DNA of 64,000 bases from Edaphochlamys debaryana. Taxonomy: Eukaryota; Chlorophyta; Chlorophyceae; Chlamydomonadales. Position numbers and translations under genes: made by a program. Each line of letters begins with the position of its first letter. Positions within the stretch are counted from its first letter, which is position 1. Below, in pieces: positions 1 to 13,153 of the stretch. The notes under the pieces were generated by a model. It did no database searches and was not told the origin of the DNA. It saw only the letters and a list, made by a program, of their open reading frames with translations. The stretch spans positions 248,001 through 312,000 of the forward strand of contig JAEHOE010000034.1 of the NCBI GenBank assembly GCA_016858145.1, given 5' to 3'.

Positions 1-8
1 CCCCCCAG

Positions 9-1791
9 GCACCGTCCCTTGCCCCGAGTGCGACGGTGCTGCGTGGCACTACTCCCTCATCCCCAACACCAACGTAGGGCGCTGGGGGCCCGGAGGGATG
101 CCGGGTTGGCGCGAGGGGGTCGGGAAGCGGCCGGGGCGGCGTCGGGGTCTCTGGCTAGCCACCCCCAGAGTGGTCGGGTGGGAATCCTCGGCGAGTTGCA
201 CACCACCTGCAGGGTGCTCCCCCGGCCCTCCACCCGCACGTGTACTCCCCCTCCGCGATGCCGCTAAGGATTGGTCCTCAACTACAGATGCCCATGTCAG
301 TCTTAAACAAGCTCTCCGCCCTGCCCTCCCCCCGCCCCCGCAGGTGCTGTTCCGACTGGAGCGGCCCTTCTGGAGCGACGAGCTGCAGCGACTGAGCAAG
401 TACTGGTGAGGGGGTGGGCTTGCGAGGGGCAGGGAAAGGCGGCGGGCTGTGATGCAACATGGCTGGTGTCGGAGAGGCTTGAACCGACTTCGGTACCGGT
501 AGCAGGACGGGCACCCTGTGGCTGCGGGATCAAGCGAGGCGGTTGCCAAGCGCTACCCGCCATGGACGCTCGCCGATCTCCCTTGCCTGCGCCCGCCCAC
601 TGCGGAATCTCACCCGCGCCTGCCCCTGCCCCTGCACCCTCGCTCCTTGCTCTGGACCTCGGTGCACATCGGGCTCGCTGGCTGCCGCTCTATCTCTTCC
701 TTCGCTCTCCAATGCTCCGAACATCACCCTCGCTCCCCCTCCCCCCAGGAACCCCACCCACCTTGCGGACCGGGCCCAGACCGGCCAGGTGCTGCCGTAC
801 GGGGAGCACGGGCTGCGCTCGCTGCTTCAGGCCGCGGGCGAGGGCGAGGGCGCGGGGGACGACCCCCTGGCTGCCCTGGTGGGGCCCGCGCCCAAGAGGT
901 GAGGGCGGGCGCGTGGGGTGGCGAGTTTGGGGGCAGGGGCTCGGGCAGGGGCGGGGGCGAGCGTGGTGGGAGTGAAGGACGGAAGGGAGCGGGTTGGGGA
1001 ATGGCAAGGGAAGGTCGTCCGTGCCGGGCGTGTGCGCGGCCTGGCCCGGGCCCCGTGCGCTCTACCCCCAGCTGACCCCCACGCGTCACGAAACACACAC
1101 GCTTTCCCCCTCCCGTTTCCCCTCGTTCCCCCCGCAGCACCCGCCGCTACGCCCCCGACCTGGAGGCCCTGGCGCTCTACCCCCAGCTGCGGAGCGCCCG
1201 GCAGCGCACGGAGGGGCGGCTGGGGGAGCTGGCTGCGGCGGTGGAGGAGGCGGAGGCGGCGGCTCAGCAGGAGCTGGACAGGTGCGGCGGGGGCTGGGGG
1301 CGGAGGTATGGGTGGAGGTCGAGAGAGCCGGGAGCGGGAGACGGGGTGGGGTGCTGCGCTATTGCGAGCGAGGGGTCGGTCAAGGAGGGAAGAGGGGGTC
1401 CTTCGGTGACTGCATGAGTAACATAAGCGCCCCAAGCACCCGCGCGCGGCGCTCCTTCCTGTGGCCGCGTGCGGGAGACCCTTGCGGGAGGGCGCCAGCG
1501 CGACCCCACCATTCAGTAGATTATCCCTTGGCCGCACACAACCCTAGCCGGCCCTCGGACATGAGCCTGGACGGACAGAACCACAGCATCCAGGCGCAAT
1601 TCCAGCATCTCCTCTACTGGTACTCTATGCTGGTACCCTCGACTCCGTTTTCCTGCTGTGGCTCCCCTCCTACTCCTACCGTTCCTCATGCCTGCTGTGG
1701 CTCCCTGACCACCTGTCCCCACCCACTCCGCAGGGACCTGGCCTCCTCGGCCACGCCTCTGCAGCTGACGCCCCTGCCGGACGGCCGCTGA
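9..1791 (+). CDS. 3' part of an unrecognised gene with a CPEC motif
   Basis: Five exons can be read: 9-73, 344-405, 749-898, 1138-1281 and 1734-1791, all bounded by AG and GT with matching phases, ending in TGA. The 5' end lies outside the window. The visible part starts with a Cys pair (CPEC, in VPCPECDGAAWHYSL), which resembles one arm of a zinc or thiol motif. A segment rich in W, R and L follows (FRLERPFWSDELQRLSKYW), then a Gly/Glu-rich linker, then a Glu/Ala-rich stretch likely to be helical (about residues 120-145 of the visible part) and a short tail. I do not recognise the family. The Cys pair recalls DnaJ-type or BSD2-type zinc fingers, but only one pair is present here, so no function is assigned. 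It converges on the minus-strand SGNH gene A. Confidence 0.6.
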
Positions 1792-3190
1792 GCTTCATGC
1801 CGCGCCGGGCTCTAGGCAGGGCGACCGGCAGCGACGGCGGCTTGGGGCGCGGCGGCCTCAGGCCCTGGGCTCAGAGCGCTGCGCTGGGTCGAAGGCCGCG
1901 GGCGTGTAGGGGGCAGCTGGCAAGGGACTGCAGGGTGAACGAGCTGGGGCGGGCTGGGCGCTTCAGGGGCGTCGCATTGTGCTGTGGGTTGTAGCTGTAG
2001 AGGAGGTGAGCTGGGTGGTAAGACTGGCAACGCGGCGGAGAGGGGGTGCAGGGTGTGTGCGGCTGTGCATGTGCCTGGGCCAGGGGCAGGGGAGGGGCCC
2101 GACGGAGACCCCTGGGTTCGGAGCTTCCGCCGGAGAGCCGGGGTGGTGTGGTGCAGGGTGTGGTGCCAGGTCAGCAGGGGCCACGGAGTTTTTGCGATTG
2201 GCGCGGGTGGCAAGGGCGGCATGCCATTTGGCAGGGGGTGCGCGCAGGTCGGCGGCCGGAGAGGGGCGGCCGCACTCGTGTCAGTCTCCTCAATCTCCGC
2301 CCCGTCTTCCGGTGCTCATGGCGCCGTTAAAGCTAGCCTGAAACGTAGGGTGGCGCGGTGGCCCGTCGCTGGATCGTCGTCGAGCATTCCGTCTGCATGC
2401 CCTGAGCTCCATGCACGCCGGGCGCCGGCCCATACCTTTGCACCTGCGGTAGCCGCCGGACTGACAAGCAGTACGGTAAGGCCCGTCGGCCAGGCACTGC
2501 CCGCTGCACTTGTGTGAAAGCACTGCGCGAGCGCTTAGCTGGGCTCCGAACTGCGCTGCCTTCTCCCTGTTGCTGACAGTCGGCTGACACCTCTGCACGC
2601 AGCGGTCTTCCCAGCAGTCCTAAGCCCGCCAGCCGCGCCTCATAGGCTCTGTAGCCCTAGCTTGGCGCTCACTCCCTGGCTCTGCCCCGAATCCACACGA
2701 CCCCACGCGTACCCAACGAGAAGAGGGGCATAACGGAAGCTTACTTGGCTCGTGGCAACGCCGCCAACTCCACACGTTGCGGTCATTGACCTCTCGCTCC
2801 CCTCACCCATTCAGCTCCCCCGACGCTCCGCCTCGCCCCCACGCGGCGGGCGTGTGCCGCTCCGTCGCTCCTTGCAACGTCGAGCCTACCGGTACGAGAC
2901 CCCACAGCGCGCCCTCTTGCAGCGCGCACGTCCCCCGCCCCCTCAACACACGCGCTCGCGTCTCCTCAGCGTCACCTACGGTCCACCTTGCCAGCACCCC
3001 ACCCCCCGCCCATTCCCGCTCGCCCACAGGCCGCCTCGGCGGCCATTCTTGAGTAGCCAAAAGCTGAGTCCGCTGCCAAAGCCCAGACGAAGCGGGCAGG
3101 GCCAGCAGTCAGAGTAAGGCTCAACGCTGAGCTAGCGTCAGAGGTCAGAGTTAAGTGCCACGATACCCGGGATCTCGTCCAGGAATGCTA
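1792..3190. other. Convergent intergenic region, no gene supported
   Basis: This 1.4-kb spacer lies between the stop codons of the first gene (+) and SGNH gene A (-), so it should hold both 3' untranslated regions. Open frames exist, for example 2752-3117 (+), but they lack splice or domain support. No clear TGTAA signal was found for either gene. Confidence 0.5.
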
Positions 3191-6100
3191 TTATATGCGC
3201 CGTCCGGTCTTGTCGTACTTCTCATCGAAGCCGCCCTTGCGCCCCGCCTTGGTGATTGTCACCTGGGGGGCGGGCGCACGGGGGGGGGGCGGGCGCACGG
3301 GGAGGGGGGGGCGGGCGCACGGGTGCGGGTATGGGGTTTGGACACGGAGCACAGCTCACAGCATGACGAGGACCCGAACCGGAACCGGGTGCACGTGCGA
3401 TGGAGCGCGGCCGCTGGGCTTGGACGCGCCGCCTCTCAACCGCGGGGCTGTGCCACCGATGCCTGCGTCAAGGCAACCCCCTGCCCTGCCCACTCCTTCT
3501 CCCGCCGCCCCGGACAAGGCGCACGCAACCACAAGCGCTGTGCTGTGGCCCTTTCCTTTCCTTTCCTTTCCGCACGCAACGCTCACGCACCCCGCACGCA
3601 CCTGCAGCTCGTCGCCGTTGTGCGCCTGCAGCCCGAACTCCCGGTCGTGGCCGCCCATGCGCTCGGCGAAGATGTCGATGGCGCCGGGCCGCTCCGCCAC
3701 CACCACGCCGGAGACCTGCGGGGCACGCGGGTGGGTTGCCGTGGTGGGGAGCACACATGTGGGAGTGTTGGGTGTGTGGGGGTGGGAGGTAGAAGGGGTT
3801 GGAGCGTGAGCGGTGCAGGCGTGCGGGTGAGGCTGGCGGTAGCGGGCGGCAGCGCACAGAGCGGGGTCGGGCGGGTGGGGGAGGAGGGAGGCACGGCCAC
3901 GCACCTTGAACTTGTGCTCCCCGCTGGAGGTCTCCTTGAGGACCTGGGTGGCAGGGCGCAGCAGGAGCGGAGGTGATGGTTTTCGTAGCAAGGTCCCGTT
4001 TGCGGACACGGGCAGAAGGAGAGGTGATATTCACCGTAGCAGGCATCCCGACACGGGTAGAGGGAAATAGAGATCCGTCGGTAAGGCTGTCCGCAACGCA
4101 CGCCCTCCCACCCACACCGACTGCATGCCCCATATGCGCAGTCACATGAGAGCCAGCATCCCAAATCCGCGCCAGGCCGGCGTCGTACCTTGACCTCAAT
4201 GACGCACTCCTTGGCCTGAGTCACAGCCACCTTGGAAAGGTAAACCTGGAGCGGGTTACATAAGCCATGAGTCAGGCGCACGGCATTGAGCACGGAGTTG
4301 CAGCCGACGTACACCATACAGGAGCTCATGTACGGCACATGACGTGTGCCCCGAACGCTTAAGCACTGTTCGTGATGGCGTGGCACGGGCTGGCGGTCCC
4401 GACCCAGTTCGGGGACCAACCGTACGGCGCACCTGGGACCACTTCTGTTCGCACGTGGCGTCCACGACGATACTCTCGCACGTGCACCCGGACACGCAGC
4501 TGCAGGCAGCGGTTGAAGGGCGGGCCAACAAGGATTACGCAAGGGCAGCTGCAGGGTCTCAGCACGGGATCGGCGCACGTGCGGGCTCCTGTGAGCCCGG
4601 GGCCCTGCACTCAAAGGCGGGCTGCAGGCTCGATTCTGCCCCAACGGTAAGGCACCACGGCTCCGTCCCCCGCCACGCGATCCCCTGCCATGCAAATCAC
4701 CTGATCTGCGCCTTGCCCATGTGCTCGTAGCTCCGCAGGTGGTGGATGTGGACGTTGACGAGCTCGTTCGAATGTTGAGATCCGATGCCCGAACGATCCG
4801 TATCCACCTTGATCTGCAGCCGGCTGCCGGGCTTTGTGGCTATGAAGCCCGGCTTGGGCTTGATGGCGGTGCCTGGCAGGAAAGCGGAGGGCGGGGGATT
4901 GAGATCACCAAAGCGGGTGAGTAGCTGGATGTACCGAATGTCAACACCCGTTCCGGACGGGCAGGACGTGGGCCGGGCCGACGCCATCCCGCTTGGATGC
5001 CCAGGGGATTTGCGAAGGAGGTGGAGCGAAAGCATTAAAAGCTGGGGGAATGCGGCTGCCGCACCTTCTACGATGTACTCAAAGCCCTCGGTGAGATTGA
5101 CGAATGGCCTGAGAGGAAAGGCCGCCACGTCAGGCGCTACGACCGGCCCAGCGCACGTATGCTCCCTTGCCTGCATACTAGCACAGCCGGCATGCTAGCG
5201 CAACGAGGTGGGTGCAGTTGCACGCAGCGCGCGAGTGCGAGTGGCAAGCGGGGCTGGAGGGACCACACACGTTGGCGGGGCTGCTTGCGCGGCAGGCGGA
5301 GCAAACCGGACCCGGGCTGGCCCAACGTGGGCCAACTCACTTGAATGAGTCAGCAATCACGCACATAGGTTTCTCAGGGGGCAGGTTACCTGCAGGCGGG
5401 GGCAAAGGCGCGAGCGTCGGGGGTGGCACCAGGGGCCGAGGGCAGGGCCGCCCGGGTCCCGGCCAGCAGCCTACAACTTGTACAGACCCCAAGTGTACGT
5501 CTGGCAACCTCCTCCTTCCTCCAGCCACCGGCATGCATCCCTGCCTCGAGGGGCACCACTGCTCCTGGTCTCTAGCGCCAACGACCCCAGGCCGTGCACT
5601 GCACCTGCGCCTGCGCCCCTAGCGCCTCAAGGCGGATCGAGCCCTGAGCATCACCCTGCGGGCCGACGAGCCAAGCCCGTGCAGGCGCACTGCAGGGCTG
5701 CCTCCGCTGTCCCGCACCTGTGTACATGGGCGGCGGCAGGTCCTCATTCGCCACCGCGGCGTCCGCCGGCCCGTACGGCTCCATCAGCAGCCCGATGGCC
5801 GTCTTCTGGATCAGGTGTACGGCAAGATCCGCCATGATCTTGTGCCCGTGATCTCCGGGATGGTGATCTGAGGAGGGGACATGGGTACGGGGTGGTTCGC
5901 AGCCTTGGCCTGAGACCTCCACGCGCCGCCCGGGCGGTCTAAGAGGGCTGAGGCATGTCTATACACAAGCCGAGCAGAGTCAATCTGGGCACGGAAACCG
6001 ACCCCACACCGACCGGCAGGCTCACCCACAAATATGTCCTCCCACAGGAAACCGGCGGCCTGCTTGTGGGTCGTCAGGCGGTACACGGCCGTACGGAGGG

Positions 6101-8769
6101 ACAGGTACTGTACGTCATAGTACTGCGAGAGCGCGCCCTCCGCGTCCTCGGGCGTCTTGTAGAACTCTCTGTCATCGACGTCGACATCGAAGCGGCCACG
6201 GCACACGGGTCACGGCGGTCAGTGCCTAGCATGCATTCGTGTAGGCCCCAGCTGGGCTGCAGTCCCTCCCTCCCCAGCCGTAGTGGCACGGATCGGCACG
6301 GGCCACCGCGTGCCCGCTGGTTCAGCTGCGTGACGCCAGCCCAGTCACCACACCCTCCTCAGTGGTTTCTGACGCCCGCCCGACCGCTTTCCCCTCCCTT
6401 CAGCCCTTCCTACGCCCTCACAGCGGCCCTGCTCCTCCTCCGCCACCCGCGCTCACACGTAAGCGTCCGCCGCCGGGTTCTTGGAGTGGCCGATGGGGTA
6501 GCCGGCCATCCCAAAGGTGGGGATGTGCATGAAGACAACGGCCGGCTTGCCGGGCAGGTTCAGGACCCGCCGCACCAACCGCTCCGTGCTCACAACCACG
6601 GGGTTGTCGAACAGCTGGCTTTCGGTGCCGTCGCTGTGGCGGTGCCAGTCGGGAAGGGCATGGGAACACAGTCAAGAAGGGCAGTTAAGAAGTTAAGAAG
6701 GGCATGGGAACACAAGGAGGATGGCGGGTTTGAGGGCTTGGGTGCTGGCGGTGAAGGCATGGGACTTAGGTGATCGGTCAAGGGCAAGGTGCCCGCTCTG
6801 CCGGATGGCCGCCCACGTGCTCGCTGCAGGTCCCTTGAATCCAGATCCGTGCCCCCTCACTTGAGCGTGTACTCCATGAAGACCAGATCCACGTCTGGAT
6901 CCACCGACAGCTCCAGGCACATGATCATGTACGGCGTGGGAACTCCCGGCGTGCAGCCGTTACGCGCGGTGATGTTGGCGCGGGGGAATGCCGAGATCTG
7001 CGGCGGGGCGCGGCCAATTGATCTTAGCGCACGTGCCGCCCTTGCGTGGCGAGATACTGGCTCTAAGCAGACTCCTGCGGGCCGCATGACTACCGGTCCG
7101 CCTGCACCTCGATCCCAAGGGCGCAGGGTACGTTCTGTCGAGACTGGCTTCTCCACGCTACGCTCCGTCCCGCCCTCCAGACACCCGGGGCGAGCTGCCT
7201 CCGGCCGTCGAGCCGCCTTCGCTCCAGACCGTGTGCGAGAGGCTGCCTCCAGCGCGATGGCTGCCACCGGACACCCAGAGCCAGGCGCCTGGCTTTCCAT
7301 CCGCCCGCGCAAAAGGGCAGCCCAGCCCTGGTGCACCACACACAGCCAGACGCACCGCAGCCCCGCGAGCATGGCACAGCAAGCGCTGAGGGTTTCCCTC
7401 GGGTACTTCCCAACCCACACGGACGCACCCACCATCCATTTCGCAAGCATGGCAAACCAGTCGGTCTCGCCTCTCAACGACGCGAACTGGCCCCAGCTAA
7501 CGCTGCGTGCGGGAAGGGAGTGGGTGTGACGTGAGGCATGCGTCCAACCCTTAGCTTTGATCCACCAGCCCCGCAATCCCCCGATCCCCATCCCACACCT
7601 GCAGCCCCGGACTACGCATGGTTAGAGGCCTCAGGGCCTGGGCATTTGGGGCCCATGACCTCCCCGCATCTCACCTGCCCCCTATCACGGCTATCTTGAA
7701 GTCCTTCTTCTTCTGCGGTAGCAGCATGTCCTTCACCACCCGCCTGAGCCGCGAGGAGCCGCCGATGTAAGCGGTACCGCGGTTCAGCTGCGCGGCAGAG
7801 TCGGCACGGGCGCGTTGGGGAAGGGGCGGGGCCGGGGCGGGTGGTTCGGAGCTCGGAGCGTGGGGGCCAGGTGCGGGACAGAGGGGAGGGTGCGGTGGAG
7901 GGGCAGCTCGAGGACAGCCACCCCAACACCTCCCGCCCCGCTCATGGCCCAACGCTGTGGCGCCCCTGCTCCTGGGACAGCCTCGTGGGATAGCCTGGAG
8001 TCTGTCAATCCCCGCCTTCTACAGTGCTCCTTCACAGCTCCAAGTTCTGACCGATTGACCCGAATGTGTCAGTACAAGCACCCGGTGACTGGCTGGTTGG
8101 CGGCGCGGGGGCCCACCCAGCATCTCCAGGCCCCCCCGAAGGCAACTGGGAGCCGCCCCCGCCGCTCTATGTTCTATTCCGCTCTTCATGCGGTTCCGAA
8201 GCCATGTGAGTGCTTCCCACCCAGCCCACTACAAGCGTGGGGGGCGTAGAACGCACCTGGATTCGGGGCAGCGTGAAGTTGTGGGTGTTGAAGAGCGACG
8301 ACAGCACGGAGCTCACGGGCTGCCGGTTCACCTCCACTTTGCTCCACGTGCGTGCCCAGTTCCACTGCAGGTCAGGCCGACCGTTCCACAGCTCAGGCCT
8401 CAGCAGAACCCGGTGTTCACCCCCCAGGCACTAGGCTACTGCTGTCCTCTAGCCCCAAGGCTGCCGTTCCACAGGGCTGCCCTTCCCCAGTCCCCAGCTT
8501 GCCCCAGTCCCCGGTCCCCAGTGCCCAGGCTTGCCTCGAGGCTTGCCCCAGTCCCCAGTCCCCAGTGCCCAGGCTACCTGTAGCTCCGGCCTCTGCTTTG
8601 TTCGCTGGAACGGGTCTAACCCCATCCAGTTCTCCCGCAGGCCAGTGGTGCGCGCAAAGAGAGCGACGAGGATGCATCCTACTAGAGTCAAAGACGACGT
8701 TGATATTTGAGCTGATGATGATTTACAGCATCTCGGCTGTAAGCTCAAACGAGCCAAAGAAGCAGCCAT
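3191..8769 (-). CDS. SGNH/GDSL-type hydrolase, paralog A
   Basis: Sixteen exons (minus order): 8578-8769, 8257-8364, 7675-7787, 7433-7502, 6861-6997, 6457-6633, 6026-6168, 5718-5867, 5341-5389, 5065-5108, 4701-4872, 4433-4499, 4189-4245, 3905-3943, 3602-3715, 3191-3262. They encode about 567 residues. The start gives an N-terminal hydrophobic segment (LTLVGCILVALFA) that should be a signal peptide or anchor. Then come WNWARTWSKVEVN, a VAVIGG-S-VSWGQ-like block (here IAVIGGSVSWGQ) with the putative nucleophile Ser split across an exon junction, ITARNGCTPG, and DHHPGDHGHKIM, the Asp/His block expected near the end of the hydrolase domain. The C-terminal part has paired Cys (CVSGCTC) and SGEHKFK. 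SGNH enzymes hydrolyse esters; the substrate is unknown, and secretion suggests a wall or matrix polymer. Paralogs B and C lie at 23-36 kb on the other strand. Confidence 0.85.
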
Positions 8770-10398
8770 GTAGTGTGCGGCGACCACAATTGGCAGTAGT
8801 TGCTCAGCTTTCCGTGAGCCTAGCCCACCAGCGTGTAAAAACAAAGCGGGAAGGTTATGGTCCGACGTCAGCTAGGCACCGGTCGCATTCTACACGAAGT
8901 TGCGAACTGGGAGCTGCAGCACGGTGGCCAGGCCGACTTGTAAGAGAGCGTAGGTAAGCAAACCGTGTATTATTTGTGGAAGTTGTAATTTGGTGTGAGT
9001 GCGTTGCTTGGATGCTTGCAGGGCTGGACCACCGCGGCGTGGAGGGCGGGTACGTTGCGGGTTTGACACGGATTTGTACTTGGTTGCCCCTGGTTGCCCG
9101 CCCGCCGGCCCCCGTTGCCCGGTGCACTCGTTCTCTTCGTCCGGCCCCCCTACCCAGACGCGAGCGACACCTGCAGGGCTGCAACACAATAATCCTACCT
9201 TCGAAGGACAGGGTAGGTCCCTGCCAAGGGAGACATGGCCAGCGAAGCCGACCGCCTAGATGTCCGTGCCGCGTCCCTGTTGTCGCCGCCACACGTGTTC
9301 GCTTCTCTCCCCCCAATAACCCACATGAAAGTGGTGACACAAACACCCCTCTGACCATCCCAGACTACAGCACACTCCTCCCCCTCCCCCAGGAGCTGCC
9401 ACCCGCACGTGCCTGTACAGCAGCCTCCCCCCATTCATTGCGACCGGGGTGTAGAAGAAAATAACGAAGCGAAGCGCTTGGTTGTGGCGTAGGGCGTGTT
9501 CCGCTGACTACGCAGACCTGTGGGGGGCTTAACGAGTGTTCGTCGTCGCCGGGGTCCTGCCAGGACAATGTGAGCAGTGCTTTTGAGAGGTCCTACCCCA
9601 CAACGAAGCATCCCTGGCATCGTTGTCTTCCCCATATGCGTCCTATTCCGGCCCTCTCCAAGAAGGGCTTCCCGGCGCCGCGCCCCTCATTGGGGTTTCC
9701 GGTGCGAGCACCCGTGATGATAGCGAGCAGGGGATGTGGTCTGCCCCCGAATTCCTGCAGGCTCGACTGTCCTCTCGGCACACCCGGTCTTCCCCTGCTC
9801 CAGTTCGCAACCCCTCCCTTTCCCCCAGTCCCGACAGGTCCAGCGCTCAAGCGTGCTCCCGGGCCCTTGCTTCGGCTGGGGGCGAAGGGGACGCCTTCCA
9901 CCCCCGTGAAGGGGATGCCTTCACCCCCCGTGCGCCTCCACACGAGCGACTCCACCGAAGCTCACTCAATGGAGCTAACAAAACCAAGCAGCTAGGCAGT
10001 GGCCGGAGCTGCCAGAGCTTATGGCAGGGCGCGAATGAGCCAGTGCAAGCCACAGTTCCTTCGCAAGCACCACCAAAGGAGCAAATGAGGGCAAAGCGAC
10101 TGTAGTACTGCATGCTGCCGAAGTGCAGTGCTGCGGAGCAGCGTGCAGCGAGCCAGGACGGAAGCAAGGACGGATACGGCACCATGGGGACCCGACTTGG
10201 GTGCCACTCGCCACGCTCCTTTCCCTTAGCACGTAGTTAGCTCAGCGGGTTAAAGGCCCGTTCACCATCCCCCACACGTCTTGGTGAAGCAGAGCCATCA
10301 TGCAGGTCAGCCGACTTTGCGGTCCGCATTCAGGTGCTGCGAGCTCGCGACCCTCGCCTGATCAAGTTGCTTGTGCATGGCAGGTGGCTTCGCGCGCT
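8770..10398. other. Divergent intergenic region, shared promoter side of SGNH A and L15
   Basis: The two flanking genes start outward from this 1.6-kb spacer, so it should contain both promoters. No reliable TATA box was identified. It contains a 24-bp direct repeat in two perfectly adjacent copies (9884-9907 and 9908-9931, core gaagggga[ct]gccttc). No gene was supported. Confidence 0.5.
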
Positions 10399-12171
10399 AT
10401 GCGCTCCTCGGTGCGGCCCTTCGCGGCCTCCGCTCGCGCTCCTCGCGCTCTTGTGGTCTCCGTCCACGCCACCGAGCGCCTCCGCCTGCACAACCTCAGC
10501 CCAGAGCCTGGCAGCCGGCGCGATGAGAAGCGGAAGGGTCGTGGTTACGCCGCTGGCCAGGTGTGGCTGCGAGGAAGTTTGCGGCGCTGAACGCTCTTGT
10601 GGCCGCGAGCCACGCCGGGGACTCACCGCTCGCCCAATTGGCCTTCTTCTCCCTCAGGGTGGCACCTGCGGTTTCGGTAACCGTGGTCAGAAGTCGCGCT
10701 CGGGCCCCAGCGTGCGCCCCGGCTTTGAGGGTGGCCAAATGCCCCTCTACCGCCGCCTCCCCAAGCTCCGTGGTATTGCCGGAGGTGAGATATTTCATGT
10801 TCTTTATCCCTCTCAAGTACCGGCAATCGCAGGACCGCAGCGGTGGGCCAGGCGATGCATCCCGACTAGCGGCGCGCTTCGTGGACGCACGTTGAAAGCC
10901 GCGTTGCAGCCCGTGAGGCTGGATGAAGAGCGTAGCGTGGCCCACTTGAGCCGGGAGGAGTCACGAGCCCCCGGAACCGGACGCTCGTTCTGGAGCGGGG
11001 CCTTGTGTGTGCGTGAACTCCTTTCCCGGCGCAGCCGCTGGCGGAGAACGGCCGTGGGGTCGAAGCTCTGGCAGGATGGCCAGGGATCCGGTACTTCAGC
11101 AGCGCACCAGGCCGAAGCACGAGATGCAGAGGCCCCGGGGCAGGGGGTGGGGTGTGGCGAAGGCGAAGGCGAAGCACCGCGCGCCCCAGCGCAGCCCAGT
11201 ACCCCGCCAGCCGCGCTCTCTCATGGCCCAGCCTCACAGCCAGGCTACCCACGGGTCCACCTCCATGCCCCTCCATATGCATTCCCGGTGGCAGCGGTGC
11301 GCTGACGGGGCCCTTCTCGTTGCGGGCGTTCCGCAGGCATGGGCGCCGGCCTGCCGGACCACGTGGTCGTGAACCTGAGCGACCTGGAGAAGTACTTCGC
11401 CGCTGGCGAGACCGTGACCCTGGAGGCCGTGAAGGAGAAGGTCAAGAGCGTCAGCGGCCGCGAGGCCCGGCTACCCCTCAAGGCGAGCGCCTGTGCTCGG
11501 CAGATCCTGCCTGGTTTATAGCTGCGGTTTGGCCACGGAGCTTGGCAGAGTGGCCCCTGCTCCTGCAGACCAGCTGGGTACCAGACCCGCGCTTCTGCCA
11601 TGTCCCTCACCCTCACGCTCCTCGGCCCGCGTCCCCCGCAACCGCATCCATTGTCGCAGGTGCTGGGCACGGGCACCCTGTCTAAGGCGCTGACCGTGCA
11701 GGCTGGCTCCTTCTCGGAGGCCGCCAAGGCCGCCATCGAGGCGGCCGGCGGCAAGGCCGAGGTTGCGGGCGTCAAGGCCAAGTGGACCCGCAAGGCCCAC
11801 AAGGCCAACGTCGCCGACCTCGCAGCCAAGGGCCTGGACTACGAGAAGGAGAAGCTCAAGAAGCGCATCGCCAACCTCAAGGTGGGGACGGGAAGAGGAA
11901 AACCTGCGGGGGATGTCGGGGTCGTGCTTGCATCGCTGCCTCCATCCGCCAAGGGGGCTCCTGTCCTCAGCGCTGACCCACATCGGTATCAGCATTCTGT
12001 GAGGCTGCGGAGGGCCCGTGCAATTTCAGTAACTACAAGCCCGCCCACCTGACGCTGCAACCCCCCCGCTTCCGTTCGTCCCTGCTGCCCCAGGCCAAGG
12101 ACATGTTCACGGAGCGCACGCCCAAGGCCAAGGCCCCCGCCACCGCGGGCAAGAAGGCCGCCAAGAAGTAA
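10399..12171 (+). CDS. PRPL15: Plastid 50S ribosomal protein L15 (uL15c), nuclear-encoded
   Basis: Five exons: 10399-10560, 10658-10784, 11337-11482, 11660-11881 and 12094-12171, giving 244 residues. The first ~28 residues are Arg/Ser/Ala-rich with no acidic residues until an [10 protein letters not shown] segment, as in a chloroplast transit peptide. Mature L15 follows: [50 protein letters not shown], a [10 protein letters not shown] segment and a [19 protein letters not shown] segment, all hallmarks of bacterial-type uL15. A Lys/Ala-rich C-terminal extension ([19 protein letters not shown]) goes beyond the usual end. An in-frame upstream ATG at 10300 would lengthen the N-terminus; I prefer 10399 because it gives the typical transit peptide. 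Intron 3 uses a GC donor (11483). The protein is part of the plastid large ribosomal subunit. Confidence 0.93.
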
Positions 12172-12692
12172 ATGCACCGGCCTTGACGCTGGCGCTGAGG
12201 AGGAGCCGCGTCGCGTTTCCAAGGAGCGGGTTCGGGAGGATCACGGTGGCGGATGTGCACGGGCTTGAGGAGGCGGACGCCGGCGAGTTTCGGGCCGCCG
12301 CGGCGCCGTCAGCGGAGCTGGGACGCTAGGTTGAGGTGGCGGGGAGGATCCCATGTGGGGACGACAGTGCGATGGGATAGCGTTGGACTTGGAAGGGCGC
12401 AGTCCGGTGGGCAGGGCGGGGAAACGGAGAGGCCACGGGGGACACGAGCTGGCACCGCACCACGGCCGCCTCGGTGGAGCGCTCGCCGCTGGCGTCCGCC
12501 CGCGCAAAGCGGCGGTGCTCCCTGCCCTCCAGCCAGCAAAGGACCGATTTTGCCGCCTTGGTCCTTGGCTGTTGGCGCAACGAGGTGGCAGCTGTGTGGC
12601 TTTGACGTGGGCCCAGTTGTGACGGCCAGGCGGCGCCCTGGCGTCACCTGAGGCGGTGCGGAGTGGGTTGGGACGGAGCCCGTGTCTGGGCT

Positions 12693-12697
12693 TGTAA
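12693..12697 (+). terminator. TGTAA poly(A)-type signal downstream of L15
   Basis: A TGTAA pentamer lies about 520 bases after the L15 stop. TGTAA is the known polyadenylation signal of chlorophyte nuclear genes. A single pentamer is weak evidence on its own. The 12172-13153 spacer holds no other supported gene. Confidence 0.4.
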
Positions 12698-13153
12698 CGC
12701 GCTTAGGCGCTGCTATCGCGCCCTGTGTCATGGTCAGGCCGTCGAGAGGTCACCCCACTTCCGCTCTGGATGCGGCATGCGCTTGCCCTTGCCAACGGGC
12801 CCAGCCCATCAGGCTGCAGGCTAGGCGGGATGCCACTTCGTTCAGTTCGCTGTCAAGAGGTGGAAGCCGGGCCGGGAATACACGGGCAAGGAAGGGTGCG
12901 TGGACTTCCTGCAGCGAATTCTGTTTTTCGCGCTGCCTGCAGGGCGCGAGGCGGGAGGGACGCGGAGGGAAGCGTGGGACCCAAGCTCCAACGTGCATCG
13001 CGTGCCACGGAGCCGCCGGCACGACTCGCACCCGCCCGTCCCGAGTGCGCATTATTACAGACCGGGAGCCTCTTATACCACTCCACGCACCCGCGCTATG
13101 TAGACGAACGCGTTGGACATTTAGCGACCGTCTCCGACACCGGACGTGCAAGA

